A DNA stretch of 64,000 nucleotides from Solea solea (GCF_958295425.1 NC_081139.1:19968388-20032387); one strand, 5' to 3'; counted from the first letter of the stretch, positions 47,812 through 60,212 are shown. Notes: generated by a model not told the origin, from the letters alone. Made by a program: numbers and translations.

Positions 47812-47959
47812 TTGCTGACTTTATCCGGCACATTAGCTTCATATATAAAATCCTCTGTAAAACACTGTGCTCCACTGTGCAGCCACCAACAGCACACTTG
47901 TCCCGCCACGTTGACATAATACCGCTCTTCCTCCCTCGCCTGCACTCTGGCAGGGACAA
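47706..47959 (-). pseudogene. frameshifted THAP-type zinc-finger remnant
   Basis: One minus-strand frame gives KCAVGGCTVEHSVLQR, the first cysteine pair of a THAP domain. Another gives VSNRVFVCSHHFTSDC and GRISPTYKH, the later C-x2-H and the proline-containing end. The halves are in different frames, so the domain is broken. It overlaps the outer part of the right inverted arm. THAP domains are known in Kolobok and P-type transposases. Confidence 0.65.
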
Positions 47960-48603
47960 GGTGGAGCTAAGGTGGAGCTTGCGAAGTAAACGTACTGGTG
48001 GGGCGGTAACATTCGCGGTGAAATGCGCATGCTGACGTCATAAGCGCAGGGAATTCAACATCGAGCGTTTTATCGCCTATACTTACACTAAGGGGAACCA
48101 CGAAAACATGACTGAGTATTGTTTTTCCACACTTTGGCGACTGGTAGGGCCCCCAGAGTCCCAAATATCAGTATTAAAATGGTTAAAAAGTTGATTTTGC
48201 ATAATATGTCCCCTTTAAGACATTTTTTAACTTCACAAAATGTATATTCCTTTGTGTGAATACGAATATAACAAAGGTAGCACAGACTGAATGCTCAGTC
48301 TATTTTAAATCTTAATTAATGTTAATTGGAATAATTATTTTGAATCACCAATATTTTGGTCATTAAAGAAAGTTTTATGCCCAGTGCTCTGTTCATTTAT
48401 TTGAATAAATATCAGTAATTCATGTCTTCATTGTATGTTATTATTATTAATCCTAAGAACATAAAAGGTTTTGTCGGTAAACATGACATGTCATTTTCCA
48501 CTGCTGTCCTTTCCAGTGCCTGAAGTATTTTTAGTTTCTCATTTAGTCTTCCCCATTTCTGTTGATCTATTTCCCTTTCAACTCTCACTCTCTCTTTCTC
48601 TCT

Positions 48604-48637
48604 CGCACGCACGCACGCACGCACGCACGCATGCACG

Positions 48638-48662
<25 letters not shown>
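48604..48662. repeat. CACG/CA compound microsatellite
   Basis: A run of CACG units followed by CA units, next to a family D copy. Confidence 0.93.
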
Positions 48663-48668
<6 letters not shown>

Positions 48669-48679
48669 GCATAGCTATT

Positions 48680-48970
48680 TTTCTGAGGACACTGCATTAA
48701 CTTCCATTCATTTGGTAAGCCTAAAGAAAGCAATATCCAAACCGTAACCATAACCAGTTAATGCCTTACCTTAACTTTAAAAACATTTCACACAAACATT
48801 TCAAATCTCAGCCCTAACCTTAACCAGTTCCTCAGAAATTAGGTTCTGCCTGATTAGGACCAGGTTTGGGTCTCCATGAGGACTACTGGTTCTGACAGGG
48901 TCAGTGTTTATGCCAAAAAAGAGGCAACAAATACAAAAGTACACACACACGCACACACACACACACACAC
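48680..48970 (-). repeat. dispersed repeat family D, reverse copy
   Basis: It reads AATTAGGTTCTGCCTGATTA, GGTCTCCATGAGGACTACTG and GTCAGTGTTTATGCCAAAAA, the reverse complement of the 41.7 kb unit. It is flanked by CA-rich sequence on both sides. Confidence 0.75.
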
Positions 48971-49199
48971 ATAACCCTGGATGTTTATAGGATCATTCCG
49001 CTGATCAATTAAAAGCTCACTTTGAGAGGAGATTTGCTGTGCGTCATGGACAGCAGCTGACCAATCAGACAGCTGTTAGTAAATCTCTCTGTCAGTCATT
49101 CAGGAAGCCAGTCGGAGCACAGAGGCACCATCATATCAGGCAGTTGATGCTGTTGGTATATGAGAAGTTAATAAAAGGAAGCTTTTTAAAAACAACAAT

Positions 49200-49241
<42 letters not shown>
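49200..49241. repeat. AAT trinucleotide microsatellite
   Basis: About 13 AAT/ATA units. Confidence 0.93.
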
Positions 49242-50558
49242 CAAAGCCATCGTCAGTTAAAGCAAACATACACGAAGAACCTTTGATTTATTTGCAAAAC
49301 GTGAAATCAAATGAAAGTTATGTTAACACTTTTTTTCTTAAGAGAAGCCACTTTTATATATTCTTTTGAAGTGTTTTTGAAGTCGTACTGTGCTTCAGTC
49401 AGAGAAGTGGACTTTCTCTGATGTAATATGAGAAAAGGGGGGAAATAAGGTCCCGGGATGTTGGGACATCGTTTTGAAATGTTTTACTCATTTCAAAATT
49501 AAATGAGTAAAAGTTATATTTTCACACTTCTGTTGAGAATGACAGAGCCTGTCATTTTGTACACAAGATAAATCTAGATTTGGGTTTGGTTTCACTTTAT
49601 CTGAAGGGGAATTGAACAGTCAAAATAAATGCAAACCTGTACTGAATATTGTCTTTGTCAGTTGTATAATGTGTTTTTAAGATGGAAAATAAATTGATGT
49701 ATAATCATAAATCTAGGGTTTGTATGATATCGGCTTTTAATCCACACGGAAAGAGACTTGAAACACTAGTTTTTGAAAACAGGTCACAGTGTGAGAAAAA
49801 TCTCAAAACGCTGCCCTTGTGTTTTCATGTATTCAACCAATTTGCAACTTTGCGATGAAGACGATGTTATAGCCCTATAGTTTGTACATAAAGCCACGTC
49901 TTCTTATCTGTTTTTGGTGTATTCCTGTGGCAGCGCTACAGTGCCACATACAGGCCTGGCATATATACCACTGTTGTTGTGTGTTGTTTGGTGTAATTGA
50001 CCATATTGTTTTCTTTTACCGTCTAATTTCAACGGTAAATCCTTGCTAATAGCATCCCTTTGAAGACAGATCTCAGCATTGGTACAGACAGTTAAATATA
50101 AATTGCATTGTATTTTATTTTAGTGTTTGGTGACCCCGAGAAATCCCAGGTTGAGAATTACTGCTCAAGTGAAGCACAGTCTGCCTCTTAAGTGCTCTCT
50201 GTGTGCAAATGCTCTGAAACGCACTTCAGCCATGGCTCTTTGTCCTGACGAATTTTTTTGACATTTTTATTTGTTGTGCCTAGAATGATTTGTATTTTTA
50301 ATCATATCATCTCTTCTGTGTCTGCAAGAATTCTTGAGAAGCCTCAGATTTCCAACGAGCATATTTTTACAGCAGCTACAGAAGATTGTGTGTTTGTCTC
50401 GTTGATTCTCTGTGTGTTTAGTGTTGCCTTAACTCTTAACACCATCACACTGAATGTCACGCCTACAAAAAAACACAGCTGCATATCATTTTGTCACGTC
50501 TAACTGTGGTCATGTGTATGTGTATGTGTGTGTTTCTTCTGTTCACTGCACATCACAG

Positions 50559-50571
50559 AGATGGGGAATCA
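50559..50571 (+). other. camk1: possible camk1 alternative first coding microexon
   Basis: CATCACAG, a short ATG-GGG-AAT-CA, then GTGAGT form an acceptor-ATG-donor unit. Joining it to the exon at 58596 reads MGNHIVPDRNNKK and stays in frame with the kinase start MPLGEE. This could be chance. Confidence 0.25.
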
Positions 50572-50983
50572 GTGAGTACAGCGTCTCTCTGTCTTTATAT
50601 CTTTTATTTTTATACCTTTTTTGTTGAAAAAGTCTGAATGCTGCATGTCACACTGTACAGGGAATGTGGTTATGGTATTGTATCCTCCTGATCTCAAACC
50701 TTGTCAGTCCTGTTGCTTCTTGAGTTATGACCAGCTTGTCTTTTTGTTTTTGTTTACACTAGCATCAGTGAACATGGATGTGCTGTTCTACATGTTTATC
50801 CATGTCCTGCATGTGTTTCCTCTCCTCTCCAACATCTTTAAACCTCACCTCTATCTGCCCCTGCGTGACTTATACGTGAACCTAACACTGCTGTTTACAG
50901 AAGCGTAATGCTGCCATGCCAGAAAAATATCAGTATCAGTATCACATGATAATGAGAGTAGTTTCACATTACAAAACAATGGT

Positions 50984-51200
50984 TTATTTTCATGTTATTT
51001 TGGCATACAACCATAGACCGTGCACAAAAAGTGGAAGTAGTCTTCCAGTTTGCAGGGTGAGTCCAAGCAGGAAATAACAATTTCTTGAATAGCCACTAGG
51101 GGACAATACTGCTGGTTGTGAAACAAACTCAATTTGAATTTGAAGTCTGTGGGGAAATTAGCTTCTACATCATTTAACAGTTTGCTGAGGAGGATAGTTT
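50984..51200 (-). repeat. dispersed repeat fragment
   Basis: ACCATAGACCGTGCACAAAA, GTAGTCTTCCAGTTTGCAGG and CCACTAGGGGACAATACTG are typical of a fish interspersed repeat recognised by memory, not by search. Confidence 0.5.
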
Positions 51201-53984
51201 CAATCAATAGTTTCAGTTCTTGTTAAGTTGAACATGTCAGTGTTGTAATTTCTTTTCCCATTTAGAGGACATTAAAGCACATCACATATGAATGGACACC
51301 AGAATGATTGACAGCTGATACTCTTCCATAGAGTTCTGGTAGCTAATGACTCATGGAACAGTCAGAATCAAAACAACGCCATTGTGGCAGGCAGCAGCAG
51401 TGTTCAAATCCACAGACATAGTATATGAAGATGGTAGATGACACAACAGTTGGGAACAAGCAACAGGGAGAGCATTTTACCACATCACCACAGGCCATAA
51501 TAAATGCACTTTAAGCGATCATAGAAGACAGAGTGATGGAAATCCACTGGCAACAGTTTCTGCTTGTGTGGTGATCACTTTCTCCAGAGGTAGGACAAAA
51601 TGGAAAGTTTGTCTGAAAGCTGAAGATGTCAGAATACTGCAGGTCTGGGATAATATCCACTCCACTAGCCTGTTTCCATGCTTGTGAAAAGCACCAGGGG
51701 GAAGTATAAGTGCCATTTACCTTCAATCTCTCAAATTCTGCAATATCTTGCTCAGTGCACAGCAATCTTAGGCGGCTTGAAATCGGCACTGGCAGCGTTA
51801 ATTTTTGCTGAAGCTATTCCTGCCAACATAGCGGAGTAAAGTCACGTGACGCCCAGAGCTCAGGAGGTTCCTGGTTCTCGGTCAAATTGCAAATATTCAG
51901 GCTTTAAAAATAGGAGATATACAGGACTCATAAAAGCACCAATTACACTTTTGCGGCTCACACGCCTTTACTGTACTACGTTACATAGATGCACTGTTAG
52001 TTTTGTTTGTGCAAATAGCTCAATATCTTCTTTTACAAAGTTCAGATGGTGTGACCACAGTGAATTACTGGAGAATATATTGCACGAGACCAGCTTGCGT
52101 CATTATAACGTGAAAATGATCACGTAATAATTAGATCTTTTTTGGTTTATGTCAAATAACATGAACATATGTTGTTATAATGTGAAAATTATAAAGTTTA
52201 ATTTGTATTTTTATTGCATGGCAACATTAGACCTTCTTGCTCAATGTGTAAATGTGTTGTTTGTAATCGGATATGAAGTCTACCTATAGAAACTATACCC
52301 AGATGTTTTTTTAGCCATTAAGGTGACATTAGTTACATTTAACCACATGTTGTTACAGCAGCTCTACCTGCTGAAATGAATCCAGCCGCAGCCAAGCAGA
52401 GGTTGACATGCATTTTAAACGACTTTGATGTTCAGCGTCTCCCATTCTCTGTGAATGAATTTACATGAATCTCCATGAATCACTGCCACATGAGCAAAGT
52501 GAGATGCTACAAACTAGCAGAATGATGGAGGTGTTTTCTCCGGCCACGGTTTTATGCTTCCGCACTTATTTTTAGCCTGAAAGTTGTTGCTTTTTAAACA
52601 CAACAGCAACTCCCTGCCAAAAATAACACCTGACAAATAGTGAATATACGCATAGAGATGCGTATAACTGTTACTTTTATTTGGGATTGAGCCACATTAC
52701 ACATTGTCAATGTGTAATTTATAACAATATACTTTAAAAATGCCAAAAGCACTATTGCACCTCTATTGCAAAAGTCTTAGGCCATCATTAGATTTATTGT
52801 TTCAACTATGCTGTAATGTGGTATTTAAATAACAAACATGTTAGAAAGTGTCAAATGTCTAGGTCCTTGACACACAAGTACAAGTTTTTTGTTTTTTTTC
52901 AATCACAAATATAATATCAGTAATATTTTGAATAATTATACGGGATCTTTATGGTATGAGCCAGATAGTTTACCAGAAAAGCCTCAAAGATCTCCTGGAT
53001 GCTGGCCAAGACAGGTAGGGGCACACTTAACAGGGTTACAAACGAATTACAATGGCAGAGACAATAGATATCATAAATGTCCATAAACTATAAGATGAAT
53101 AAAATGCATATTTAAATGTAAAAATATACACTAAAAAATGTATAGTATTAGCGATAAATCAGGGCGGTGTGATTCAGTCAAAACATCTCCAGTCAGATTC
53201 ACGAGACTCAAAGGTATTAAACTTTAATAACTTCACATCCAGTTATTTTTAAGAATAAAACCATTTCAACATGTGTGAGAACAAACACAGAAAATACTCT
53301 ATTCCATTCTATTCCTTGCTCAGAAACTGTCCTGTATTCTCTTGTACTGTGTATTTTCAGACACTGGTTACAATGATCTGGACTGCAGATTATTTTTCAG
53401 TGACATTGTAGGAAAAAAAAATCATGCCCAGTCATGTATCTTCAATTTCCACAGAACGAGACCGGTGTCAAGTTGAAGACATTCTCAGGAATAGAATTAC
53501 AGTCTACTATGAATTGTTTTGTTTGTCCTCTACAGTGTTTTTAGACGAGTGGCAGAGGCTGCAAAAGAGTGGATTTGCTAACAAAGCTTTTACACAACTT
53601 GACTGGACTTCCTCTCACTGTTTCCTCATACTGCACATTACTTAGCATGTTTTTCCCCCATGTCTAATTACTTCCTTCTACCTCAACTGCTTTAAACGGT
53701 ATTCAAACTGGAAGCGCAGCTAATGAATTGTACTGTATGTGGAATATACACTCTTGTCCTCAGTCTAAACCCGTTGCACCTCTTTTTTATTTATTTATAA
53801 GACTAAACATTAGAGTCTTCAGCCAGATGTCAAAGTGACTGAAATATTTCCACATTAGCTTCCACCTGCCATTAGACGTTGAAGCAATTTAGACTCTCAG
53901 ATACCATAGCAGGTCCTTTGAGTTTCCATGACGACAAGTATGAAGCTGACTCCTGACATTAGTGAAGGCAGCAGCAGGGCCAGC

Positions 53985-54158
53985 AGTGTGTGTGTGTGTG
54001 TGTGTTCGTATTTGTTACCTTTTTAGGACTTTTTCTGACATATTTACTGACCTCGTCTGGACCGGCAGGTCTCATGTAGACCAAAACCTGGTCCTTATGA
54101 GGCAGAACCTCATTCTGAGGAACTGGTTGTGTTATTGGCTCAGATGTTAATTGTGGTT

Positions 54159-54189
<31 letters not shown>

Positions 54190-54600
54190 CTTTATTCATC
54201 TCACAGAGAAAACACAATTAGGGTTAGGTTGAGGAATTAACTAGTTATGGTTAACGTAAGGGATAATGCTTTGGTTAAGTTGTCCAAATGAATGGAGGAC
54301 AATGCGGTGTCCTTTATATGATAGCTGTGTGTTTGTGTAAGTGCTACCTCTTTAGGACCTTTTCTGGCATAAACACTGGCCATGTCAAGACCACCAGTTC
54401 CCATGGAGACCAAAACCTGCGCTTAATGAGGCAGAACCTGATGTCTGAGTTGTTGGTTATGGTTAGAGGTAAGATTTGACGTAAGAATTGTGGTTAGGTT
54501 AAGGTTAGGGAAGAGGTTTTGGTTAGGCTCCATGAATGGAGGCCAATGCAGTGTCTTAACAAGGAACGTGTCCACATGTCTGTAATTATCTGTGAGGACA
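53985..54600 (+). repeat. dispersed repeat family D, two units, with GATA microsatellite
   Basis: Units start near 54.0 and 54.33 kb; both carry ATGGAGACCAAAACCTG-type text and AGGCAGAACCT. A TG run opens the first unit. A GATA microsatellite of about 7 units lies at 54161-54190. Confidence 0.75.
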
Positions 54601-54965
54601 GAAGAAGGTCATCACAACTTTTTTCTGGATTAATAGTGTTACAGTTAGAATTTTATTCAGGTTAGAGTTAAGCATGTACTAGAGATGGTTAAGGTTTGGC
54701 TATTTAGAGTTACCTCAGTGATGTCTGATCTGACAACTGGGCAGTTTGGAATAGGTAGTTCAGAGGCAAGGCACTGGCCACCGCTCTTCAACTGCAGCTC
54801 TAATTTGCTGCATTACTCAGTATAAACAGATTCTTATTTTTATGTCTTGATCAGAAATTAGGTCAATGCATTTAGTTATTGTTACACTAACCCATCTGTT
54901 ACCATCCTAGCATGCATACTTCTCATTACTGTGACTCCTAGACCGTTTGTGATATCTAGAAATTT

Positions 54966-55085
54966 TGCCATGGGCTGGTGATCTGGTGTTACCCCGCCTT
55001 TCGCCCTATGTTAGCTGATATTGGCACAGCACCCCCATGACCCTCATGTTCAGGATAAAGAGGTAGAAAATGGATGGGTGGATAC
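54966..55085 (+). mobile_element. tail of the 58.2 kb SINE-like family
   Basis: TTACCCCGCCTTTCGCCCTA, CCCATGACCCTCATGTTCAG and GATAAAGAGGTAGAAAATGG match the 3' part of the repeat at 58205-58520. The head is absent. Confidence 0.65.
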
Positions 55086-56122
55086 CGGAAAGCAGAGAAA
55101 CAGAGCTTTGTGCCCATATACTTGTCGTTATGGTAGCCTTCAGAACCTCCGTGGAACAACCATTCAAACACAGACAAGATTCACCAGCGTGTCACACGTT
55201 TGTGACGTCAGCTTCTCAGTACTGTAATTCCTAAATGGTTGAATAACTGCCAGATATCGAAAGTGAAAGTTATCTTAGGAAAAGGGGCAGAAGCACTCAC
55301 TCATTGAACATTTTTTTGACAATTCTAATGCTATAAAATCAAAATAAATACAGGAGGATGATGGTCATACAGGATAAAGTTCCCCATAGTCGTCAACTTT
55401 GTGTTCGAGAAGATTAAAACGGTTTCTTACCTTCCTTTATACATGTCCTCACAACTATAGACTAAGTGTGTGTTTGTGTAGTTAAGTGTAGCTTCAAGAG
55501 GCCATGTCCTATTTAACCTGTTTTCACTCTGAGACAACTACAGCACAAAGCCAAGCCTGTCTTTCCTTTAATGCCACTCAATCATTCACACTTTTCAGAA
55601 GCTCAAACTATATGGGAATATTAATAGGGGAAGAAGAGCAAAGGGAAAGATAAAGGGGCAGTGATGTATTTTTGAAACATCAAGAAGAAACAAATGAACT
55701 GAATAATTGTTATTATATCACCTTTAACAATACAGCACACCTACAGCCCAGAACAATGTGTTACATCATCTCATATGTAGACAGACTGTGAAGTTGCCAG
55801 GCAGGCAGCAGGAACAGAGGAGGAGTGAGGCACGCTGATATGAACAGGGCTATTTTTGTCTCCGAGGTCTTGAGTTATAGGCACTTTCTGCGTTTAGACG
55901 ATGATAGCTGTGACAGCTAGGTCTCCTGTGATCCCTCCCACTCTGGAGAGTGTGTTGAGGAAAAACATCTGGACGTTAACTTCTCCTTAGAGATGCGATG
56001 TGAGCAAGCGAGACAACAAGTGAGAACGGGAAGCAGCCAGAGTAAACACTGTTTGTGTAGTTTTCTCCCAAATTGAGATGTTTGTTTTTATCCTTTTTAT
56101 CTTGATATATATGGGAGTAAAG

Positions 56123-56389
56123 TTGGGCTGCAACTAATGAGAATTGTCATTAACTTTTAATCCGTTGATCATTTTCTCGACTAATCAAATATTTGTTTGG
56201 TCATGAAATGTCAAAATCTTTTGAAAAGATTTTTCAGTTTTATTGATTTCTTTGTCAAATGGAGCAATGAAACCAGCCAAAAAATCCGAAAGCTGGTTTT
56301 AATTATTAAAAATAAACCGAATAATCGATTATCAAGATAGTTGACAATTAATTTAGTAATCGATTCATCGAATAATCATTGCAGCCCTA
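56123..56389. mobile_element. hAT-type MITE, family B copy with 8 bp target duplication
   Basis: The ends TTGGGCTGCAACTAATGA and TCATTGCAGCCCTA are inverted repeats. The flanks GAGTAAAG (56115-56122) and GAGTGAAG (56390-56397) match at 7 of 8 bases. This copy shows best that family B is hAT-like. Confidence 0.8.
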
Positions 56390-56934
56390 GAGTGAAGCTT
56401 ATTTGTGGCATCTTCAGTGTGACAGGATTATACCCAGTTCCTACTGGTCAGACAAAGTGGGAATGTAATTGGCAATTACTTAGGTTATATCAGCCTTAGC
56501 TCTAAACGACATTAATGGGAACGCAAGACCAGAATTGTAATTAGTTTAATGTTACTTCTAAGTACATATTTAGCCTATATGGAAACGGAAGCACATCAGA
56601 CATAAACAAAACATAGAATAAATAACTTCTCTAAATTTCTCATTTATCCTCTCAATTTTTGGCAGTGACACGTCATTTCCAGCACAATGCTATGATGCAC
56701 TTGGGACACCTTGGGAAAGCACTCAATAACATTTATTTATTTATTTTTTTAAATACACAAAAGTAGTAGAAAATAGTCTCCTCCATAACATCGTCACTGA
56801 GCTTTTATTTCTGTCTCCGATTGCCTCAGATTCTGGCACATTTGTGACATCATTGTGTCGTCACAACTCACGCACAGGTGTAAACAAAATCAAACTGACT
56901 ACTGGCAATGGCCTATTTTAGCTGATTCAGAACT

Positions 56935-57332
56935 GCTAATTCGAGTGTAAAATAGGCTCTAGTGACATCTAATAGTGAAATAGCAGTTTGTAATAAACGC
57001 ATTATTTTTCCAAGTGCGTCAAAGAGCTAGCGTGGCCTTCACATACCAGAAAGGAGATTGTTCTTATTCTCCATTTACGTACTAAGCCTCCACTTCAACA
57101 CACAAAACGCACGCTGTAGCTAGTTTGTCCATTTAGGCTGTTGCAGAAACCAGGTGATGCAATATGAAGGCCTCCGTAAACCAAGGTCTTTGCCTGAAGT
57201 TCATATAAAAGTCTTAATCTAAAATTACAAAAACCTAACAGTTCTCTTTTAAAATATACAAACATTTATATGGGTAATATACTCAATTCCTGCCAATAAA
57301 CCTTTCTAAATGTCACTCACTGGACCTTTAAC
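56935..57332 (-). repeat. dispersed repeat family C copy
   Basis: It ends CACTCACTGGACCTTTAA, the reverse complement of the TTTAAAGGTCCAGT start seen at 26335. The other side has GTGACATCTAATAGTGAAAT. Confidence 0.6.
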
Positions 57333-57794
57333 CTTAAAAGCCCAGTGAAGTTACAAATAAATTCCAGAATAGCTGTCATTTCATGGATAATTCAAAAAGG
57401 AGGAAGGGGTTTTACCACATTTACCACTTTACTTGAAACATCTGCAGCTGTCTGTTTGTCAACAGTGGTTATTTTCTCTTTTTTTCCTGTACTTGTTGGG
57501 TTTAATCCTCGTTTTGTATCATGAAAATCATATAAGATTTGATTTGGTTACATACTCATACATACTTCATCTTCTGCAGGAAGTGCAACTTGTACCTTAA
57601 CCATCCTATATTTACTCACAAGGCAGGTGCAAATATCCATTGTTGACCACATATTGACCTGACACAGAACCTGTCAGCAACTGTCAAATATAGCCCATGT
57701 AACACTCGACTGCTGTGTTTGAAAGATGCTTCACAAATAGACCGTCCCTCCTTAATCAGAAGGAAAGTGGACATTAAAAGGAAACCAGTGCTGT

Positions 57795-58066
57795 CAAGTT
57801 ATTACTAAATTAATCGTCAACTATTTTGATCATTGGTTTGAGTTTTCAGATTTTTCAGCTTAAATGCGGATATTTTCTGGTTACTTTGCTCCATATAACA
57901 ATGACATCATTAAAACTTAATTATTTTTGGTTTGTGGACAAAACAAGACATTCATCATTTCCAGGTTTGCTTAACACCGATCAAAATATTTCCAGATTTT
58001 CTTATTTTATGGACCAAACAAGTTCTTGATGAATCGATTGTGAAAGTAATAGTTAGTTGCAGCACT
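57795..58066. mobile_element. hAT-type MITE, family B copy
   Basis: AAGTTATTACTAAATTAATC at the left, blocks TTTTCTGGTTACTTTGCTCC and GGTTTGTGGACAAAACAAGA, and an end near AGTTAGTTGCAGCACTAG. Confidence 0.75.
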
Positions 58067-58204
58067 AGTATTTTACTTTTCTCCTTTGCTGATTTCCAAT
58101 CCAGTAATTTTGGCTCGTATCGGACCAATACTGACACCGAGTCCCTTAATATTCACATCAATATCAGAGAGTATTATGTTTGTTATTTAGATGGAGTTGA
58201 TTGA

Positions 58205-58520
58205 ATGGAGAGCCAGTGGCTAGCACTGTTGCCTCACAGCAAGAAGGTCACCGATTCAAATCCTGCTTCGACCGAGGGCCTTTCTGTGTGGACTTTGCAT
58301 GTTTTCCCCGTATGCGTGTGGGTTTTCTCCAGGTTTCTCCAGTTTCCTCTCACAGTCCAAAAACATGCAGAGGTTAATTGACTGACTGTATGTTTGCCCT
58401 GTGATGGACTGGTGACTGGGTCAGAGTGTACCCCACCTTTCACCCTATGTGAGCTTGCTCCACAGGGCTCCAGCTCCTCCGCGACCCTCATGTGGAGGAT
58501 AAAGCTGTAGACAATGAGTG
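58205..58520 (+). mobile_element. SINE-like repeat with tRNA-like head
   Basis: The head GCCAGTGGCTAGCACTGTTG and GGTCACCGATTCAAATCCTG resembles tRNA A and B boxes. The body has GGACTTTGCATGTTTTCCCC and CAGTCCAAAAACATGCAGAG, and the tail has CTGTGATGGACTGGTGACTG. The family is abundant in fish genomes. It ends about 75 bp upstream of the camk1 exon. Confidence 0.75.
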
Positions 58521-58623
58521 AGTGATTGAATGGATGCTATTAATGTGTTTGGTATTAATGAGAATTTCCTTTGTGTTCTCTATTTTTGTCACTAGTATTG
58601 TTCCTGACCGTAACAACAAGAAG

Positions 58624-58709
58624 ATGCCACTGGGTGAAGAGTGCCATGCGTGGAAGAAGAAGACCACGGACGTGAAGGAGAAGTATGACTTCAAAGAAAT
58701 CCTGGGAAC
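58624..58709 (+). CDS. camk1: calcium/calmodulin-dependent protein kinase I, first coding exon (partial)
   Basis: The N-terminus of CaM kinase I, a cytosolic Ser/Thr kinase activated by Ca2+/calmodulin and by CaMKK. The exon runs 58596-58709, acceptor TTGTCACTAG and donor GGAAC/GTAAGT. From the ATG it reads MPLGEECHAWKKKTTDVKEK then YDFKEILG and the first two bases of Thr. This matches the CaMKI pattern WKKq..d(I/V)...ydF.e.LGtGAFSEV up to the start of the glycine loop, and the split Thr fits that join. Sequence before the ATG is open in the same frame back to the acceptor, so a longer N-terminus is possible. The next exon (GAFSEV...) is not seen before 64000, so the next intron exceeds 5.2 kb. 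The paralogue (a or b) is not resolved. Confidence 0.85.
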
Positions 58710-60212
58710 GTAAGTGTGTCAGACAAAAAAAACCCAAAAACTCATGTGTTTCAGCTTTATGTGATGGATTTCTCACACTCTGGAAAACATTGCCACAGTT
58801 TATCCCAGTGTTTTTATTAGGGCTGTCAGCGTTTCAGAGTACATATTTTTGTGACACCATTGTAAACATCCATCCATCCACTGTCTACTGCTTTATCTTT
58901 CCCCTCTCCTGGCCATGTCCATTTGTTTTTTCAATGGAGCCGGTGAACACAAGCTATGGATCCATGTCCATGCCAGTGGAAGAACAGCCAACAACCCACT
59001 GAAAACAAACGCGTTTGTTAGCGACTAAACAGCTTTACAACATTAGCAAACACGTTTCTTTGCATTCATTCGAATTAGAATCAAGTTAAACGGGTAAGAG
59101 TTGCTTTACATTGACAATATGGACTCAAATACTGTTGAGAGTTGCAAAATAATAGAATTTTGAACAAAATAATATCAAATTTATTGTGATTACCTATTCA
59201 AGTTCTGTAATTAATGGCAAAAAAGTAAAGAATATATTGTTTGACAGCCCTAGTTTTATGTGATGCATATTCTCTTGTTTTGTTTCTGTGCTAAATATAA
59301 TTTGTTTTCAAATACTGATGCCAGTAATGCTCACATTTACGGTATCTATTGAAAACTTATTGTCTGGAGCGTCATCATAGATCTTGTGACATTTTATTTC
59401 TTAGGGCAAATCAATAAAACATTCTTTTTACTGGCCAATCAAAGGGGTATTTTACTATCAGATAAACAGGATTATTTGGGAGCAGTCCAGTATAGCTTTT
59501 CTCAATATCCCCTGCTGTAAATTTTCAGTACAATACATCTTTGTGGAGCTTCTGATGTTTGCGTTTGATCGTTTGCAATGCCTCTTAAGGGAATGCAGTT
59601 CTCAGTGAAGCAGCACCACTGAATATACAGCCTCATAAAATACCATGGACTTGAGTCAACACCTCTGACACACTGTCAACACAAACTAAACATGAGACAC
59701 TCAGAGTTATTGCCTGGTTGCTGTATTAGATTCTATTAGATTCTACTTTATTGTTTAGTGATGCACAACAATGATTTGTATTATTTTATACTAGACTTTT
59801 GTAAGTTTAGTATAGTTTTTGGTGCTGTTGCGATTTAAAACTCTTTACAGTGCCACAATGAGACAAAAAGTTTCTACAACACATTTTTGAGGGAAAGGCA
59901 TTTTTTATGTTTAGGCTAAATTCAAAAGATCAAAGGTCAGGATTAGCAGTTGTGTCTCAAAATGGTCTTGCTTGGTTTTTATGAGTGCACGTCATGATGG
60001 TATGCCTGTTCTCTTATCATCTATCTGTAACTCATTCCCTGCACATGTGAAGCCTGACTTTTACTGCACTCCCTCATGTGCTCTGCTTTATTGTCTATTG
60101 TCCATGTAACAGGAACATAATTTACAAAATCGACACCATGCTCTTTTGAAGAAAACCCAAAACTAGTGATTTAGTTCATAAACTCCTCTGGGAAAATGAG
60201 AATTAGGCTAAT
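58710..60212 (+). other. camk1: camk1 intron 2, unique part
   Basis: AT-rich sequence. No glycine-loop exon or other exon was seen. Confidence 0.5.

Larger units (their letters stand above)
46409..48214 (-). mobile_element. Kolobok/T2-like TTAA transposon, defective
   Basis: Both ends carry the identical 14 bp inverted repeat AGGGGACATATTAT / ATAATATGTCCCCT. Each is flanked by TTAA (46405-46408 and 48215-48218), the target duplication of TTAA-inserting transposons. The resulting TTAAAGGGG start fits the TTAAAGGRR signature described for T2/Kolobok elements. Kolobok transposases begin with a THAP domain, and a broken THAP-like frame lies on the minus strand at 47.7-47.96 kb. The centre is an inverted repeat with about 330 bp arms. 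No catalytic core remains, so it could only move in trans. Confidence 0.8.
43016..58595 (+). other. camk1: probable camk1 intron 1 (15.6 kb)
   Basis: No exon of another gene was recognised. The stretch holds at least ten transposon-derived repeats, listed separately. Unannotated parts (44.5-46.0, 49.25-50.5, 51.2-53.9, 55.1-56.1 kb) are AT-rich without visible structure. Confidence 0.5.

Noticed and set aside
51511..51789. 92-codon minus-strand frame that looks protein-like in places
   Set aside because: I could not connect it to a family or to splice partners; it may be a transposon scrap. A translated search would settle it.
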